Part shown: in pieces, positions 34,956-44,848 of the stretch | Numbering within the stretch: the first letter of the stretch is position 1 | Layout: each line of letters opens with the position of its first letter | NCBI RefSeq assembly: GCF_003966155.1 | Contig: NZ_RXNS01000019.1 | Coordinates: 1-64,000, forward strand | Origin: Halomonas nitroreducens | GTDB taxonomy: Bacteria > Pseudomonadota > Gammaproteobacteria > Pseudomonadales > Halomonadaceae | DNA: 64,000 bases | Direction: 5' to 3' | The notes under the pieces: model-generated | Told to the model about the DNA's origin: nothing | The model's database searches: none | The model's input: the letters and a program-made list of their open reading frames with translations, nothing else | Position numbers and translations under genes: made by a program

Positions 34956-35908
34956 GGCGGCACGACCAGGGTGGCGGGCCAGGGGGCCTCGTTCTGCCAG
35001 CGAATCCAGGCATCGGCCGGCATGCCGGGCTTGAGGATGCCGTTGGGGTTGGCAACCTGCAGGGTCACGCCGAACACGGTGCGAGCGCGTTCCCGCGGCA
35101 GGTGGACGTCGCGCGGGGTGAACTGGGCCTGGCTGTCGATGGCCGTGACCTCCGCCTCGAAGTAGCGGTCGGGGAAGGCATCGACCCGCACCCGGGCGGG
35201 AGCGCGGAGGCGCACCTTGCCGAGCGAGCGCTCGTCGATGTAGAGCTTGAGTCGCGGGCGGGCCAGGTCGACCAGGACGGCCACGGTCTGTCCCGGGGTG
35301 ACCACCTCGCCGACCTCGATGGCCTTGGTCAGCACCGTGGCCTCGAGGGGGCTGCGCAGCACGGTCTTGTCGCGCTGGTTGGCCAGCTGGGCGCGCTGCT
35401 GCTGGAGGGCCTCGTGGTGGGCGATGGCCTCGGCCCGCTGGGCTTCCAGGATATCGACCTCGCCCTGCGCCTCACGTAGCCGGTCTTCGCTGCGCTCCAG
35501 CTGCTGCTGGGGGAGACTGCCGCCCCGGCGCAGCCGGCGGGATCGTTCCAGCTCGGTTTCGGCGTTGGCGAGATGGTGGCGTGCCGTGTCGAGCATGACC
35601 TCGACCCGCGTCACGGCGTGTTCGGCGGCGGCCAGGCGGGCCGCCAGCTCGGCTTCCTCCAGTCGCAGCAGACTGTCGTCGAGGCGTATCAGCTCGCTGC
35701 CCTTGTCGACCGGCTGGCCCTCGCGCAGCCGGCTGTCAACCACCCGGCCTGATAGCTCGGCGGCAAGTCGGACTTCGGTGGCCTCGATACGGCCGCTGGC
35801 ATACAGAATGCCTCGAGGCGGGGACGGCGGTTGCCAGCCCAGAAACGCCAGATAGCCGCCGGTGGCGAGTAGTACCAAGGCCACCAATGTCCATCGTGTC
35901 TGGTTCAT
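34952..35908 (-). CDS. ybhG: HlyD-family membrane fusion protein (YbhG-like)
   Basis: 318 residues with an N-terminal membrane anchor (LVALVLLATGGYLAFLGW). A biotinyl-lipoyl half (GRIEATEVRLAAELSGRV), a long coiled coil (~85-195) and a beta-barrel half (VLRSPLEATVLTKAIEVGEVV) follow. It links the ABC permeases to an outer-membrane channel. Of two adjacent ATGs, the one at 35,908 has better spacing from AGGA. It is the first gene of the exporter operon. Confidence 0.88.
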   Translation of the reverse strand: MNQTRWTLVALVLLATGGYLAFLGWQPPSPPRGILYASGRIEATEVRLAAELSGRVVDSRLREGQPVDKGSELIRLDDSLLRLEEAELAARLAAAEHAVTRVEVMLDTARHHLANAETELERSRRLRRGGSLPQQQLERSEDRLREAQGEVDILEAQRAEAIAHHEALQQQRAQLANQRDKTVLRSPLEATVLTKAIEVGEVVTPGQTVAVLVDLARPRLKLYIDERSLGKVRLRAPARVRVDAFPDRYFEAEVTAIDSQAQFTPRDVHLPRERARTVFGVTLQVANPNGILKPGMPADAWIRWQNEAPWPATLVVPP

Positions 35909-36012
35909 CATCCTTCCTACCGGTCTCCCCGAGAGGCCGCGACATGGCAGATGGCGCATGACCCGATCATGAGGGCGTCTCGCATGCCACCCGCGGTCTC
36001 GCCTGGTCGGCG

Positions 36013-37389
36013 TCAATCGACGGGATGGCCCGCCTCGCAGTTGCCCCGATCTTCATAACGTGTGCATCCCGCTCTGGTCATGGCCTGATGTACCGATACG
36101 GCGCAGGTGGTGCGGAGCGGCGTGCGGCTGGCGTCGTGCATCCAGCCCAAGCCGAGCATGGCCAGGATCACGGCACCTATCAGCATGCCGACCGGTGCGA
36201 TAGTCGTCCCGGTGACCAGCATCAGCCAGCTGGCCAGCATCGGCGTCAGGCCTCCGACGATGCCCAGACCGACATTGAACACGATCGAATAGCCGCTCAG
36301 CCGGTCGTCTTCCGGAAATAGCTCCGTGAACAGGGCGGGGGCGGCGCCGAGCGGCACGGCCAGGATAGCCCCCATGACGAGCTGGCCAACGATCATGGCC
36401 GTGAGGCTGCCGGTGCGCATCCAGACCAGGCTCAGGCTGCCGGCGATGCCCAGGCTCAGGAAAGCGGCCAGCAACAGGGGAGACCGCCGGATCCAGCGGT
36501 CCGACACCCAGCCGGCAATCGGTATGAGCGGCAACAGGAGGGTCATTGTCAGGGTGTTGGCCCGCATGGCTGTCCCCAGGGAGATATCGGTCACTTCCTC
36601 GAGCCAGGTCGGCAGGTAGACCAGGACAAGGTAGAACACCGCTCCATAGCCGGAAGCGAACAGGCCCCCCTGAACCATCTGGGCGCGATTACAGTGAAAG
36701 GCCTCCCTGATGGGAGAGTTGGGGCAGCGTGCCGCCTCGTAGCGGGCAAACTGCGGTGATTCCGGAAGATCCTTGCGCAGCAATAGGGCAACCCCGCCCA
36801 GCACCCCTCCCAGCAGGAACGGCAGTCGCCACCCCCAGGCCTCCAGGACAGTTTGCGTCATGATGCTGGTGGTCACGGCGGCGGCGGCCGATCCCAGCAG
36901 CATGCCGATCAGGCTGCCCATGTTGGCCCAGCTCCCCGCCAGTCCCCGGCGATGGGAAGGGGCGGTTTCGACCAGGTAGGTCACGGAGGTGGCGAATTCG
37001 CCACCCACCGACAGGCCCTGGATCATTCGGATCGCCGTCAGCAACACTGGCGCGGCGATGCCGATGGAAGCATGGCTGGGCAGCAGTCCCAGCAGGAGGG
37101 TGGGAAGCGCCATCATGGCGACGGAAAGCACCAGGGTGCGGCTGCGTCCGATGGTGTCGCCCAGCCAACCGAACAGCACGGAGCCCAGCGGGCGCATGAC
37201 AAAGCCCACCGCGAAGACCCCATAGGCCGCGATTAGCGAGATCAATGGATCCTCGGTGGGAAAGAACACTCTGGAAAGTATCGAGGCCATGAAGCCATAC
37301 AGGGCAAAATCGTACCATTCCAGCACGTTGCCGATGATGCCGGCGGCCACGGTCATACTCCCCTGACCCTGTCCCAGATGAAACAGCAT
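36013..37389 (-). CDS. MFS transporter, metabolite:H+ symporter (MHS) family
   Basis: 458 residues, 12 helices. The MHS opening GIIGNVLEWYDFALYGFMA, the loop GWLGDTIGRSRTLVLSV and QGLSVGGEFATSVTYLVE with HRRGLAGSW are family signatures also seen in ProP and KgtP. Likely substrates are organic acids or betaine-type solutes. It precedes the ABC exporter set but is separated from it by about 105 bp. The ATG at 37,389 has AGGAG upstream; an internal ATG at 37,356 with GGGGAG is an alternative. Confidence 0.88.
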   Translation of the reverse strand: MLFHLGQGQGSMTVAAGIIGNVLEWYDFALYGFMASILSRVFFPTEDPLISLIAAYGVFAVGFVMRPLGSVLFGWLGDTIGRSRTLVLSVAMMALPTLLLGLLPSHASIGIAAPVLLTAIRMIQGLSVGGEFATSVTYLVETAPSHRRGLAGSWANMGSLIGMLLGSAAAAVTTSIMTQTVLEAWGWRLPFLLGGVLGGVALLLRKDLPESPQFARYEAARCPNSPIREAFHCNRAQMVQGGLFASGYGAVFYLVLVYLPTWLEEVTDISLGTAMRANTLTMTLLLPLIPIAGWVSDRWIRRSPLLLAAFLSLGIAGSLSLVWMRTGSLTAMIVGQLVMGAILAVPLGAAPALFTELFPEDDRLSGYSIVFNVGLGIVGGLTPMLASWLMLVTGTTIAPVGMLIGAVILAMLGLGWMHDASRTPLRTTCAVSVHQAMTRAGCTRYEDRGNCEAGHPVD

Positions 37390-37540
37390 GCGCTCGCTCC
37401 TGCCCGTGCCCTGCCTGACCTTCTCCGGGCATCAGTTGAGACATTCGACAATTCGATAGCGGTTGTCAGTCGATCGGATCGGTGCCTTGCTTCAGTTACA
37501 TTGATCGAGGGGGCGACGGCCCATCGTCCATCGCTGGGCG

Positions 37541-39307
37541 TCATCGACTCGTCGTGTCCGATGGCCGGCGGTAAGCCCCCTGAAATGCCATCTCGCACAG
37601 GCTGTCGCGCAACGTCCCGGCAATCGTCAATGCTGTAGTGATCGACTCGCTGAAGCGCGCCTCCCACTGACGGTAGGGGTTGTCGCGCTCGAGCGGCCGG
37701 CGCTGTTCTTCTGCCTGCTCGGCCAGCCACCTCACGCCCGCCATCCAGGGAGAGAAGCGTTCCGAGAACAGCAGCCGACTGGTGCGTGCCGGATGCAGCT
37801 GGCGCAGCGTCTCCGCCGTCCAGGGAGTGACCGCCAGGCGGACCCAGGGCCCGAGGAAGGTCTCATAGAGGGCCACGTTGTGCTCGGAGAGCGCTCGCAC
37901 CCGGTCGAAGGCCGGCGTGTGACTCGGATAGTTCAGGTCTTCCACGCGGCGCTCCTCGAAGTGGACCCGGAACTGCGGCCTGTGACAGTCGGGGTCGCCG
38001 GTGGGATTGTCGATGCACAGCTCATAGAGGCCGGGTGCCAGATCGTCGATGTCCTCGAGGCTCTCGAGAATCGCCCGATGCTCGAGGCGCGCGACCCTGG
38101 AGGAGACGAAGAGCCCCAGATGGCCGACATGGGGGTTGAGCAGGTAGATGATGCGCTGACCGGCGGCCTTGAGCGCTTCCGTGTCCGGATAGACCGTCGG
38201 AATCCAGTCGAGTGCCTGGTGGGGCGGAGTGATGTTGTCGCCACTGGAGGCGAAGATCACCAGCGGATTGCGGATACGCTTGAGGTCGATGGTGCAGCCT
38301 GGGCAGACCCGCAGTTCGCCGCGCTCGAGCTTGTTGCCGACGAACAGGTTCTCGACGATGGCGGTGATCTCTTCCTTGCTCAGCGTGTAGAAGCCTGTCC
38401 ACCAGCGCTCGAAGTCGAGGAAGCGTTCGCGCTGTCCCGCGACATCCGCGAACAACTGGTAGTCTTTCTGCCACAGGGTATTGGCCGGCTTGAGAGCCTC
38501 GAAGTTGGCGACCAGGTGGGCACCGTCGAAGCGGCCGTCGCCCAGGTCGGCGAGCAGGTGGGTGAGCCAGGCGCCGCCCAGCAGGCCACCGGCCAGACGC
38601 ATGGGGTTGACGCCGGATTCGCCCGACCAGTAGGAGAGCGGCGAGCCGTTGAGCACTGCCGGTCCCACCAGGCCCTTGCAGTCGGCGGAGAGCAGGGCAA
38701 TCGCCCAGCCCGCCTGGCAGTTGCCGTAGAGTACCGGCGGCTGGCCGGGATGCCGCTCGGTGACCGTCTCGACGAAGCGACGCAGGACGTGCAGCACGTC
38801 GTCCAGTGTCTGGCCGGGCAGGGGGGCCGGGAAGAAGATCACGAAGTAGACCTGATGGCCCTCGTGAAGCGCCATGCCCACCTCGGAGTCGCGCTTGAAG
38901 CCGCCGATGCCCGGGCCGTGACCGGCACGGGGGTCGACGATCATGACCGGCGGCTTGCTCGTGTCGAGGCAATCCTCCAGGCAGTCATCGCCGACCCGGA
39001 TGATCCGCAGCAGGGCGTAGTTGGCCGGCCGCGCCAGTCGACGGCCATCGAGGATTGTCTCGTAGTCGAAGTCGAGCAGCGGAGGCTTGCCGGCCCGCTC
39101 ATGCTCGAGCATGTTCTCTGCGCGCTGGCGCAGGGTATCCAGGTAGAGCACGCTGCGTTGCCACAGGTCGAGCTGATAGGCCGCCAGGCCCATGGTCGAT
39201 GCCGGCGAAGGCAGGTAGGCGAGAGGCTCTGTCCCGTCCCTCTCAGGCGTGGTCGTCTGGTATGGCTGGTGCTCGATCGCTTCTCTCTCGGGGGGATCTA
39301 CCATCAT
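37541..39307 (-). CDS. DUF3141 domain protein (PHA-synthase-like alpha/beta hydrolase fold)
   Basis: 588 residues. The central part has an alpha/beta-hydrolase layout in which the nucleophile elbow is YGNCQAGWA, a Cys box like G-x-C-x-G of PHA synthases. Candidates for the acid and base are Asp in SSGDNITPPHQ and His in NPHVGHLG. A YWSGESGVNPMRL segment follows the elbow. The family is annotated only as DUF3141. A link to polyhydroxyalkanoate chemistry is an inference from the Cys-Asp-His pattern. The start (39,307 or 39,304) is chosen because upstream sequence lacks coding character. It follows the methyltransferase gene on the same strand. Confidence 0.8.
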   Translation of the reverse strand: MMVDPPEREAIEHQPYQTTTPERDGTEPLAYLPSPASTMGLAAYQLDLWQRSVLYLDTLRQRAENMLEHERAGKPPLLDFDYETILDGRRLARPANYALLRIIRVGDDCLEDCLDTSKPPVMIVDPRAGHGPGIGGFKRDSEVGMALHEGHQVYFVIFFPAPLPGQTLDDVLHVLRRFVETVTERHPGQPPVLYGNCQAGWAIALLSADCKGLVGPAVLNGSPLSYWSGESGVNPMRLAGGLLGGAWLTHLLADLGDGRFDGAHLVANFEALKPANTLWQKDYQLFADVAGQRERFLDFERWWTGFYTLSKEEITAIVENLFVGNKLERGELRVCPGCTIDLKRIRNPLVIFASSGDNITPPHQALDWIPTVYPDTEALKAAGQRIIYLLNPHVGHLGLFVSSRVARLEHRAILESLEDIDDLAPGLYELCIDNPTGDPDCHRPQFRVHFEERRVEDLNYPSHTPAFDRVRALSEHNVALYETFLGPWVRLAVTPWTAETLRQLHPARTSRLLFSERFSPWMAGVRWLAEQAEEQRRPLERDNPYRQWEARFSESITTALTIAGTLRDSLCEMAFQGAYRRPSDTTSR

Positions 39308-39390
39308 GGAGCCGTGTCTCCCGTCGTCGGCCAGCGGGATGAGACCGGTAGATGCGGCCCCATCGAAGGCGAATGTCGTCTGTGGGCCTG

Positions 39391-40050
39391 TCACATCGGT
39401 CGGCCGCGCTGACTGCTCAGCCGCAGGCGCGGCAGGAAGCGCGGGGTTCGTGCCGCATACGCCTGCCAGGCCTCGCCAAACCGGCGTGCCATCTCGCGTT
39501 CTTCGTGAATCGCCAGGCGCGAGTACATCCACACCAGCACCGGAAACATGGCCAGGGTCAACAGGGTAGGCCACTGCAGCAGAAAGCCGGTCATCACCAG
39601 CACGAAGCTGGCATATTGCGGATGCCGTACATAGGCATAGGGGCCGGTCGTCGCCAACAGGCCACTGCGCTGGGCCGCGTAGAGCACCCGCCAGCCCGCC
39701 GCGATGAGGGCGAACCCCGCGACGATGAACAGCATGCTCAGGACGTGGAAGGGGCCGAAGTGCGGGTTGGCCTGCCACCCGAACAGCATCTCCAGCAGGT
39801 GCCCGGCGTCGTGGCTGAACCAGTCCACCTGCGGGTAGCGTGACTGCAGCCAGCCGGACAGGAAGTAGAGGGTCAACGGGAAGCCGTACATCTCGGTGAA
39901 CAGCGCTACCAGGAACGCGCTGAAGGCCCCGAATGAGCGCCAGTCACGGCGGGTCTGGGGCCTGAAGAAGGTGAAGGCGAAGAAGATGAAGATCGCCGAA
40001 TTGAGCAGCACCAGCCCCCACAGGCCGTAAGCGGGTACCGGCTCAGTCAT
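39391..40050 (-). CDS. Isoprenylcysteine carboxyl methyltransferase-like membrane protein
   Basis: 219 residues, about five to six helices. The SAM-binding C-terminal region contains GPYAYVRHPQYASFVLVMTG and RLAIHEEREMARRFGEAW, the PEMT/ICMT signature. Bacterial members occur frequently in copper-resistance clusters, with an unknown methyl acceptor. The ATG at 40,050 overlaps the end of the DUF2933 gene by eight bases. A broken second copy lies at 24,102. Confidence 0.85.
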   Translation of the reverse strand: MTEPVPAYGLWGLVLLNSAIFIFFAFTFFRPQTRRDWRSFGAFSAFLVALFTEMYGFPLTLYFLSGWLQSRYPQVDWFSHDAGHLLEMLFGWQANPHFGPFHVLSMLFIVAGFALIAAGWRVLYAAQRSGLLATTGPYAYVRHPQYASFVLVMTGFLLQWPTLLTLAMFPVLVWMYSRLAIHEEREMARRFGEAWQAYAARTPRFLPRLRLSSQRGRPM

Positions 40051-40279
40051 CCGGACCGTCTCCCGGCTTGCCAGGGCCCTTGTGGCCTCCATGGCCACCG
40101 TGCATGAACAGGTGCATTAGCGGGCAGGCCAGCACGACCAGCCAGGGCAGCGCGCCGAGCAGGTGTACCTTATGCTCCTCCCAGAGCAGGAAGACCATCA
40201 CCGCCAGGGCAATCGCCACCATGAGCCAGAAGGTGCCCTTGCTCGGCCGTCGATCCAGCCAACCCTTTTCGTCATTCAT
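40043..40279 (-). CDS. DUF2933 small membrane protein
   Basis: 78 residues with two hydrophobic helices (about 15-33 and 40-58) and a His/Gly-rich tail (HLFMHGGHGGHKGPG) that could bind metal. It is a regular companion of copper-exporting ATPases. It overlaps the methyltransferase start by eight bases and follows the ATPase 3' relic at 40,282. Confidence 0.85.
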   Translation of the reverse strand: MNDEKGWLDRRPSKGTFWLMVAIALAVMVFLLWEEHKVHLLGALPWLVVLACPLMHLFMHGGHGGHKGPGKPGDGPDD

Positions 40280-40281
40280 GG

Positions 40282-40371
40282 TCAGATCCTCGTGTGTCGT
40301 AAACGCAGGACACCTGCCACCACCGACACCGAGCCATATGACAGGGCTGCGGCGGCGATGGTGGTAGCCAT
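40282..40371 (-). pseudogene. 3'-end relic of a second copper P-type ATPase gene
   Basis: The last 25 residues of this frame (IAAAALSYGSVSV … LRLRHTRI) match 18 of 25 at the end of the intact ATPase ([13 protein letters not shown] … LRLRQTRI). No upstream ATPase sequence is present in this frame. The relic lies exactly between the small copper protein gene and the DUF2933 gene. Confidence 0.8.
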
Positions 40372-40709
40372 CAATGGCAGCTCCACGGCTCCTTGTTGGC
40401 ATTGTCCTTGATGTTCTGGTCGATGAACCGGTAGTGGTCTTCCTTGAAACGCGTCCACCAGCCGTGGCTGATCTCGATGGCGTGCCGGGCGAGGATTGCC
40501 TCGATTTGGTCGATGCACAGCCGCGACGCATCATAGGCCATGCTGAGCCTGTTCTTGTCGGTGTCATAGGTGACGCGTTCGAGGCCGTACAGCGCATCGA
40601 TCTCGCCCATGGCGAGGCGCAAAGCATCCGGATCGCAGGGCTCGAGCTTCAGTTTGCGAGTCACCAGAGTGACCTCGGAGACGCCGAGACGGTGCTGTTT
40701 CTTTGACAT
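40371..40709 (-). CDS. Small copper-cluster protein (HMA-like fold possible)
   Basis: 112 residues from the ATG at 40,709, with GGGGAG nine bases upstream. LVTRKLKLEPCDPDALRLAMGEI, then VTYDTDKNRLSMAYDAS and CIDQIEAILARHAIEI, follow the alternating strand/helix pattern of heavy-metal-associated domains. The C-terminus ends EPWSCH. Cys residues in EPCDP and WSCH could ligate copper. It lies 33 bp after the ATPase, and a broken copy exists at 30,742-30,978. No named family was recognised. Confidence 0.75.
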   Translation of the reverse strand: MSKKQHRLGVSEVTLVTRKLKLEPCDPDALRLAMGEIDALYGLERVTYDTDKNRLSMAYDASRLCIDQIEAILARHAIEISHGWWTRFKEDHYRFIDQNIKDNANKEPWSCH

Positions 40710-40742
40710 ACGGAACACTCCCCTGTGTGCCTTGAGGCATGG

Positions 40743-43073
<2,331 letters not shown>

Positions 43074-43192
43074 GGCATCGTCTCCTCGCTTCCCTGCATG
43101 GTGTCAGTCTCTTGGCCCGTCTCGGAGCGGGTAACCGGTAAGGACGTTGTCCAGAGGGTGATTCCGGATCGGCAACCGCCAATTCGATGTCA

Positions 43193-43223
43193 GCCTAAAA
43201 CCCTCGTGTTACCCAATGGTCAA
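43193..43223 (-). promoter_or_regulatory. MerR/CueR-type promoter of the copper ATPase
   Basis: On the minus strand -35 TTGACC (43,223-43,218) and -10 TTAGGC (43,198-43,193) are separated by 19 bp. The spacer plus flanking bases form the dyad ACC-N-T-N-G-N-GT…AC-N-C-N-A-N-GGT. This is the classic copper-responsive MerR architecture. No MerR-family gene is present in the window, so the regulator acts from elsewhere. Transcription would begin about 110 bp before the ATG. Confidence 0.72.
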
Positions 43224-43321
43224 GCGAGGGGGAGCTCCCGCTGGGGCGGATAGCCCTTACCCTTGATCGACGTCATGCAATTCCCGGTTTCTTGATGGCC
43301 ACCCCTAGCCTGGGCGGCAAA

Positions 43322-43338
43322 GCTGAACCAGGGCTGAA
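43322..43338 (-). promoter_or_regulatory. CopR-type direct-repeat box (copy A)
   Basis: GCTGAA-CCAGG-GCTGAA (TTCAGC-N5-TTCAGC on the minus strand). It lies about 250 bp upstream of the ATPase ATG and 100 bp before its MerR-type promoter. A short open frame (43,220-43,276, 18 codons) begins 46 bp downstream of the box, matching the spacing at the other three copies. It is not clear what this copy controls. Confidence 0.55.
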
Positions 43339-43451
43339 TGGGCGGAGCCTGTTCGTGGCGTCATGGAAGTGTCAGCCAGGCATACCCCGCTGACGTCTCG
43401 TATTCCCCATGATAGATGGCGTTAACGGGCATCTGGCGGGACATGGACCGG

Positions 43452-44183
43452 CTACGCGCGATGCAGCAAGCGCTTGAGGGCCCATCGGTAGCGCGCCGGC
43501 ACCGCTTTCCAGGCCAGGGGGAGCAGGGTGATGGTGCCGAGTGCGAGCACGGTGAGGCCCGCGCGGCGCAGATCGTCGGAGGCGAGGTGGTCGCCGAAAT
43601 GCGCCAGCAGGAAGCTCGCCGGTAACACGCCCAGCAGTGTCGCGACGACAAATCGCCAGGCCCTGAGAGGCGAGAGCCCTGCCGCGTAGCTGATGACGTC
43701 GAACGAGACGAACGGCATCAGCCGGGTGGCGAAGACGGCGGCCATCAAGGCATTCTGCGAGCCAAGGAAACGCTGCAGCAGGCCCGAGGATGGACGCACT
43801 CCGAGCCACACCCTCAGGGCGTCATACCCCAGCAGGCGGGCGATGCAAAAGGCGATCAGCGCGCCCGTACCGGAGCCGATGGCGACATAGAGGGTCCCCC
43901 AGGCATGGCCATAGACCGCGCCGGCGGCGAGTGCGATCGGGGCGCTGGGAATCGGGCTCATGACGATAGCCAGGGTCATCAGGCCGATGACCAGGACCGG
44001 CCCCAACGGGCCAAGGCGTATCACTGCCTGTTCGAGGGTGTCGCCTGTCTGAAGGGCATGCAGCATTCCGGTGCGCCACAGCACCAGGAAGGTGGCAAGG
44101 AAGGCGGCAAGCAGCACGATGCCCCACAGGATGCGGCGTCGGGAGGCGCGGGAAAGCCCAGGGGATGCGTTATTCTGTGGCAT
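43452..44183 (-). CDS. TVP38/TMEM64 (DedA-like, SNARE-associated) membrane protein
   Basis: 243 residues, about six helices. The central VTT domain shows PSAPIALAAGAVYG, GSGTGALIAFCIARLLG, FATRLMPFVSFDVISYAAGLS and LLGVLPASFLLAHFG. Members are linked to lipid scrambling or small-solute transport, and they recur beside mercury/copper genes. The ATG at 44,183 is preferred to a TTG 15 bases upstream. It stands between the copper ATPase and the DUF2231 gene. Confidence 0.85.
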   Translation of the reverse strand: MPQNNASPGLSRASRRRILWGIVLLAAFLATFLVLWRTGMLHALQTGDTLEQAVIRLGPLGPVLVIGLMTLAIVMSPIPSAPIALAAGAVYGHAWGTLYVAIGSGTGALIAFCIARLLGYDALRVWLGVRPSSGLLQRFLGSQNALMAAVFATRLMPFVSFDVISYAAGLSPLRAWRFVVATLLGVLPASFLLAHFGDHLASDDLRRAGLTVLALGTITLLPLAWKAVPARYRWALKRLLHRA

Positions 44184-44293
44184 GTCGATTGCGCCCAACT
44201 GCGGTCACCCTCTGCTGTCGCGGGATCATGGCTCGGCACCGACGCGATGAAGCCTTGTCGTCCGGTAGACGTCCATCGGGTCGCAAGGCCGTC

Positions 44294-44848
44294 CTAGCGG
44301 TGTGTCCGCTTCAGTCGACGAAATCCCGGAACGGCGGCGGCAATCGCCAGTAGTACCATCACCCCGAGCACCCATGTCGGCACATAGAAGGTGGTATAGA
44401 GCTCCCAGCCCAGCAGGCGGGGCAGGGCGGAGAAGAAGGTGGGAGCCCCGGCCAGGTGACCGCCCAGGGTACCGGTCAGCGCGAACAGCCAGGCCCCCAG
44501 CAGTCCCAGCACCACCAGGACCAGGCCACGCAGGCCGCTGAAGGCGTCACGGCCCCCGACCCATACCAGCACGACCAGCATGAGATAGACCGCCAGGGAC
44601 CAGAAGGCCATCAGCAGGTGGTTGCGCGTCAGCGGGCTGTGCAAGAGGGCCTCGAGGGACCAGACGCCATAGCCGCTGAGCATCGTGGCCAGGGCCCCCA
44701 GGACGCCGAGGATCAGCACCGGCAGGAGGGCGGCCTGGCAGAGGTCGGCGAGCCGTCCCCTGGCCAGCACGCCGACCAGGATCATCAGGCTGGCCAGTGC
44801 CCAGAAGGCGACGGGAAAGTGGGCGAGCATATGGTGCATGCCGGTCAT
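44294..44848 (-). CDS. DUF2231 domain membrane protein
   Basis: 184 residues with four to five helices. HHMLAHFPVAFWALASLMILVG is the DUF2231 start with conserved His residues; HLLMAFWSLAVYLMLVVL and GGHLAGAPTFFSALPRLLG follow. Paired His residues suggest heme b binding. The start ATG overlaps the end of the ethylbenzene-dehydrogenase-like gene, and GGGAGG precedes it. Together the two may form a membrane heme redox pair. Confidence 0.78.
   Translation of the reverse strand: MTGMHHMLAHFPVAFWALASLMILVGVLARGRLADLCQAALLPVLILGVLGALATMLSGYGVWSLEALLHSPLTRNHLLMAFWSLAVYLMLVVLVWVGGRDAFSGLRGLVLVVLGLLGAWLFALTGTLGGHLAGAPTFFSALPRLLGWELYTTFYVPTWVLGVMVLLAIAAAVPGFRRLKRTHR

Noticed and set aside
37793..39412. 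A 540-codon plus-strand frame opposite the DUF3141 gene
   Set aside because: High-GC shadow frame with no recognisable motifs, while the minus strand codes for a conserved protein.
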